The translations under genes were made by a program, and so were the position numbers. DNA of 64,000 bases from NCBI GenBank assembly GCA_919902665.1, contig CAKKRK010000020.1:167201-231200 (forward strand), in the 5' to 3' direction. Below the pieces are notes generated by a model. That model made no database searches, was not told the origin of the DNA, and worked only from the letters and a program-made list of their open reading frames with translations. The stretch comes from Nitrospiraceae bacterium. Lineage in GTDB: Bacteria > Nitrospirota > Nitrospiria > Nitrospirales > Nitrospiraceae. Below, one piece after another: positions 63,787 through 64,000 of this stretch; position 1 is the first letter of the stretch; each line of letters opens with the position of its first letter.

Positions 63787-63999
63787 CTACTGTTCGTGAA
63801 GAATACGCCGTGCTCGTTGTCGTTTCAATGAGTTGAGACGGTGGGACCATGTATCACGGGTCTTATGCGGATCGGCGTAAGCCCCCTTCTGGTAGCGGTC
63901 GGTCATATACGTCTGCTTTGGGTCGAGGCTGTGTGAAAACAGACCTGCCGAGCGAGTGAAATCTTTGCACCAACGGCATTGCAGTTCGGTTTGACGTGG
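63787..63999 (-). CDS. C-terminal part of an unknown protein with a Cys-x2-Cys motif, cut by the window edge
   Basis: The minus-strand frame is open from the window end to a stop at 63787, giving 70 residues. It reads QCRWCKDF near the edge, then YMTDRYQKGAYADPHKTRDTW and a basic helix ending in RRILHEQ. The composition and the Cys pair look real (zinc-binding-like), but the start lies outside, so family and function cannot be stated. Confidence 0.5.
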   Translation of the reverse strand, partial: PRQTELQCRWCKDFTRSAGLFSHSLDPKQTYMTDRYQKGAYADPHKTRDTWSHRLNSLKRQRARRILHEQ

Positions 64000-64000
64000 C

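Overview
The window looks like a chromosomal segment of a Nitrospira-type bacterium (phylum Nitrospirota). This is inferred from gene content: a VPLPA-CTERM/XrtD exosortase locus, two-subunit pyruvate carboxylase, citrate synthase and fumarase, cytochrome bd oxidase, many lipoproteins with few close paralogues elsewhere, and GC-rich sequence. No rRNA, tRNA, CRISPR array, phage or plasmid backbone was seen.

Layout. (1) 1-13.5 kb: an exosortase/exopolysaccharide block on the + strand. Two tandem VPLPA-CTERM proteins, the second behind a sigma-54-like promoter, precede the cognate XrtD exosortase, a WecA/MraY-like sugar-phosphate transferase, a TPR lipoprotein, a Wza-type export protein, an outer-membrane barrel, a Wzz-type chain-length protein, a BY-kinase, an ExeA-like ATPase with C-terminal TPRs and a free-standing copy of that TPR domain. 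(2) 13.5-18.6 kb: a PsiE-like membrane protein, SixA phosphatase, two overlapping thymidylate-kinase-like genes (one with a P-loop Lys-to-Arg change) coupled to a Ppx/GppA phosphatase, and an OmpA-type lipoprotein. (3) 18.6-35 kb: housekeeping and central metabolism, with a DUF255/YyaL protein fused to an aldo/keto reductase, ACT-malic enzyme, a J-domain protein, RNase D, an ArsC/Spx-like protein, citrate synthase, Hsp20, fumarase, an NlpC/P60 lipoprotein and Tex. A 189-bp palindromic intergenic repeat lies at 26.7 kb. (4) 35-44 kb, mostly minus strand: SemiSWEET, TenA, soluble transhydrogenase, a lipoprotein thiol peroxidase lacking its resolving Cys, and the two pyruvate carboxylase subunits with a lipoprotein hydrolase.

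(5) 44-46 kb: a small mobile-DNA island, with one complete IS (DDE transposase, matched terminal inverted repeats) inserted beside a decayed REP-associated tyrosine transposase. (6) 46-54 kb: cydAB, then a type I secretion set (C39-like ABC exporter, membrane-fusion protein broken by a one-base frameshift, TolC-like protein). (7) 54-59.5 kb: MalQ, and an NtrB/NtrC-type two-component pair that is a possible, unproven partner for the sigma-54 site at the left end. (8) 59-64 kb, minus strand: a small lipoprotein and a stand-alone Lrp-type ligand domain, a proline-rich protein ending in what looks like a catalytically dead DpnII/MboI-like nuclease domain, a Tat-exported four-helix Cys-rich copper-storage-type protein, two small exported or membrane proteins, a MarR regulator, and the end of a zinc-ribbon-like protein cut by the window edge.

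Functionally, the left third builds and exports surface polysaccharide and anchors VPLPA-tagged proteins. The middle serves carbon metabolism: pyruvate carboxylase and malic enzyme link C3 and C4 acids, citrate synthase and fumarase belong to the TCA route, and transhydrogenase balances NAD(P)H. The right third covers respiration, secretion, regulation and metal handling.
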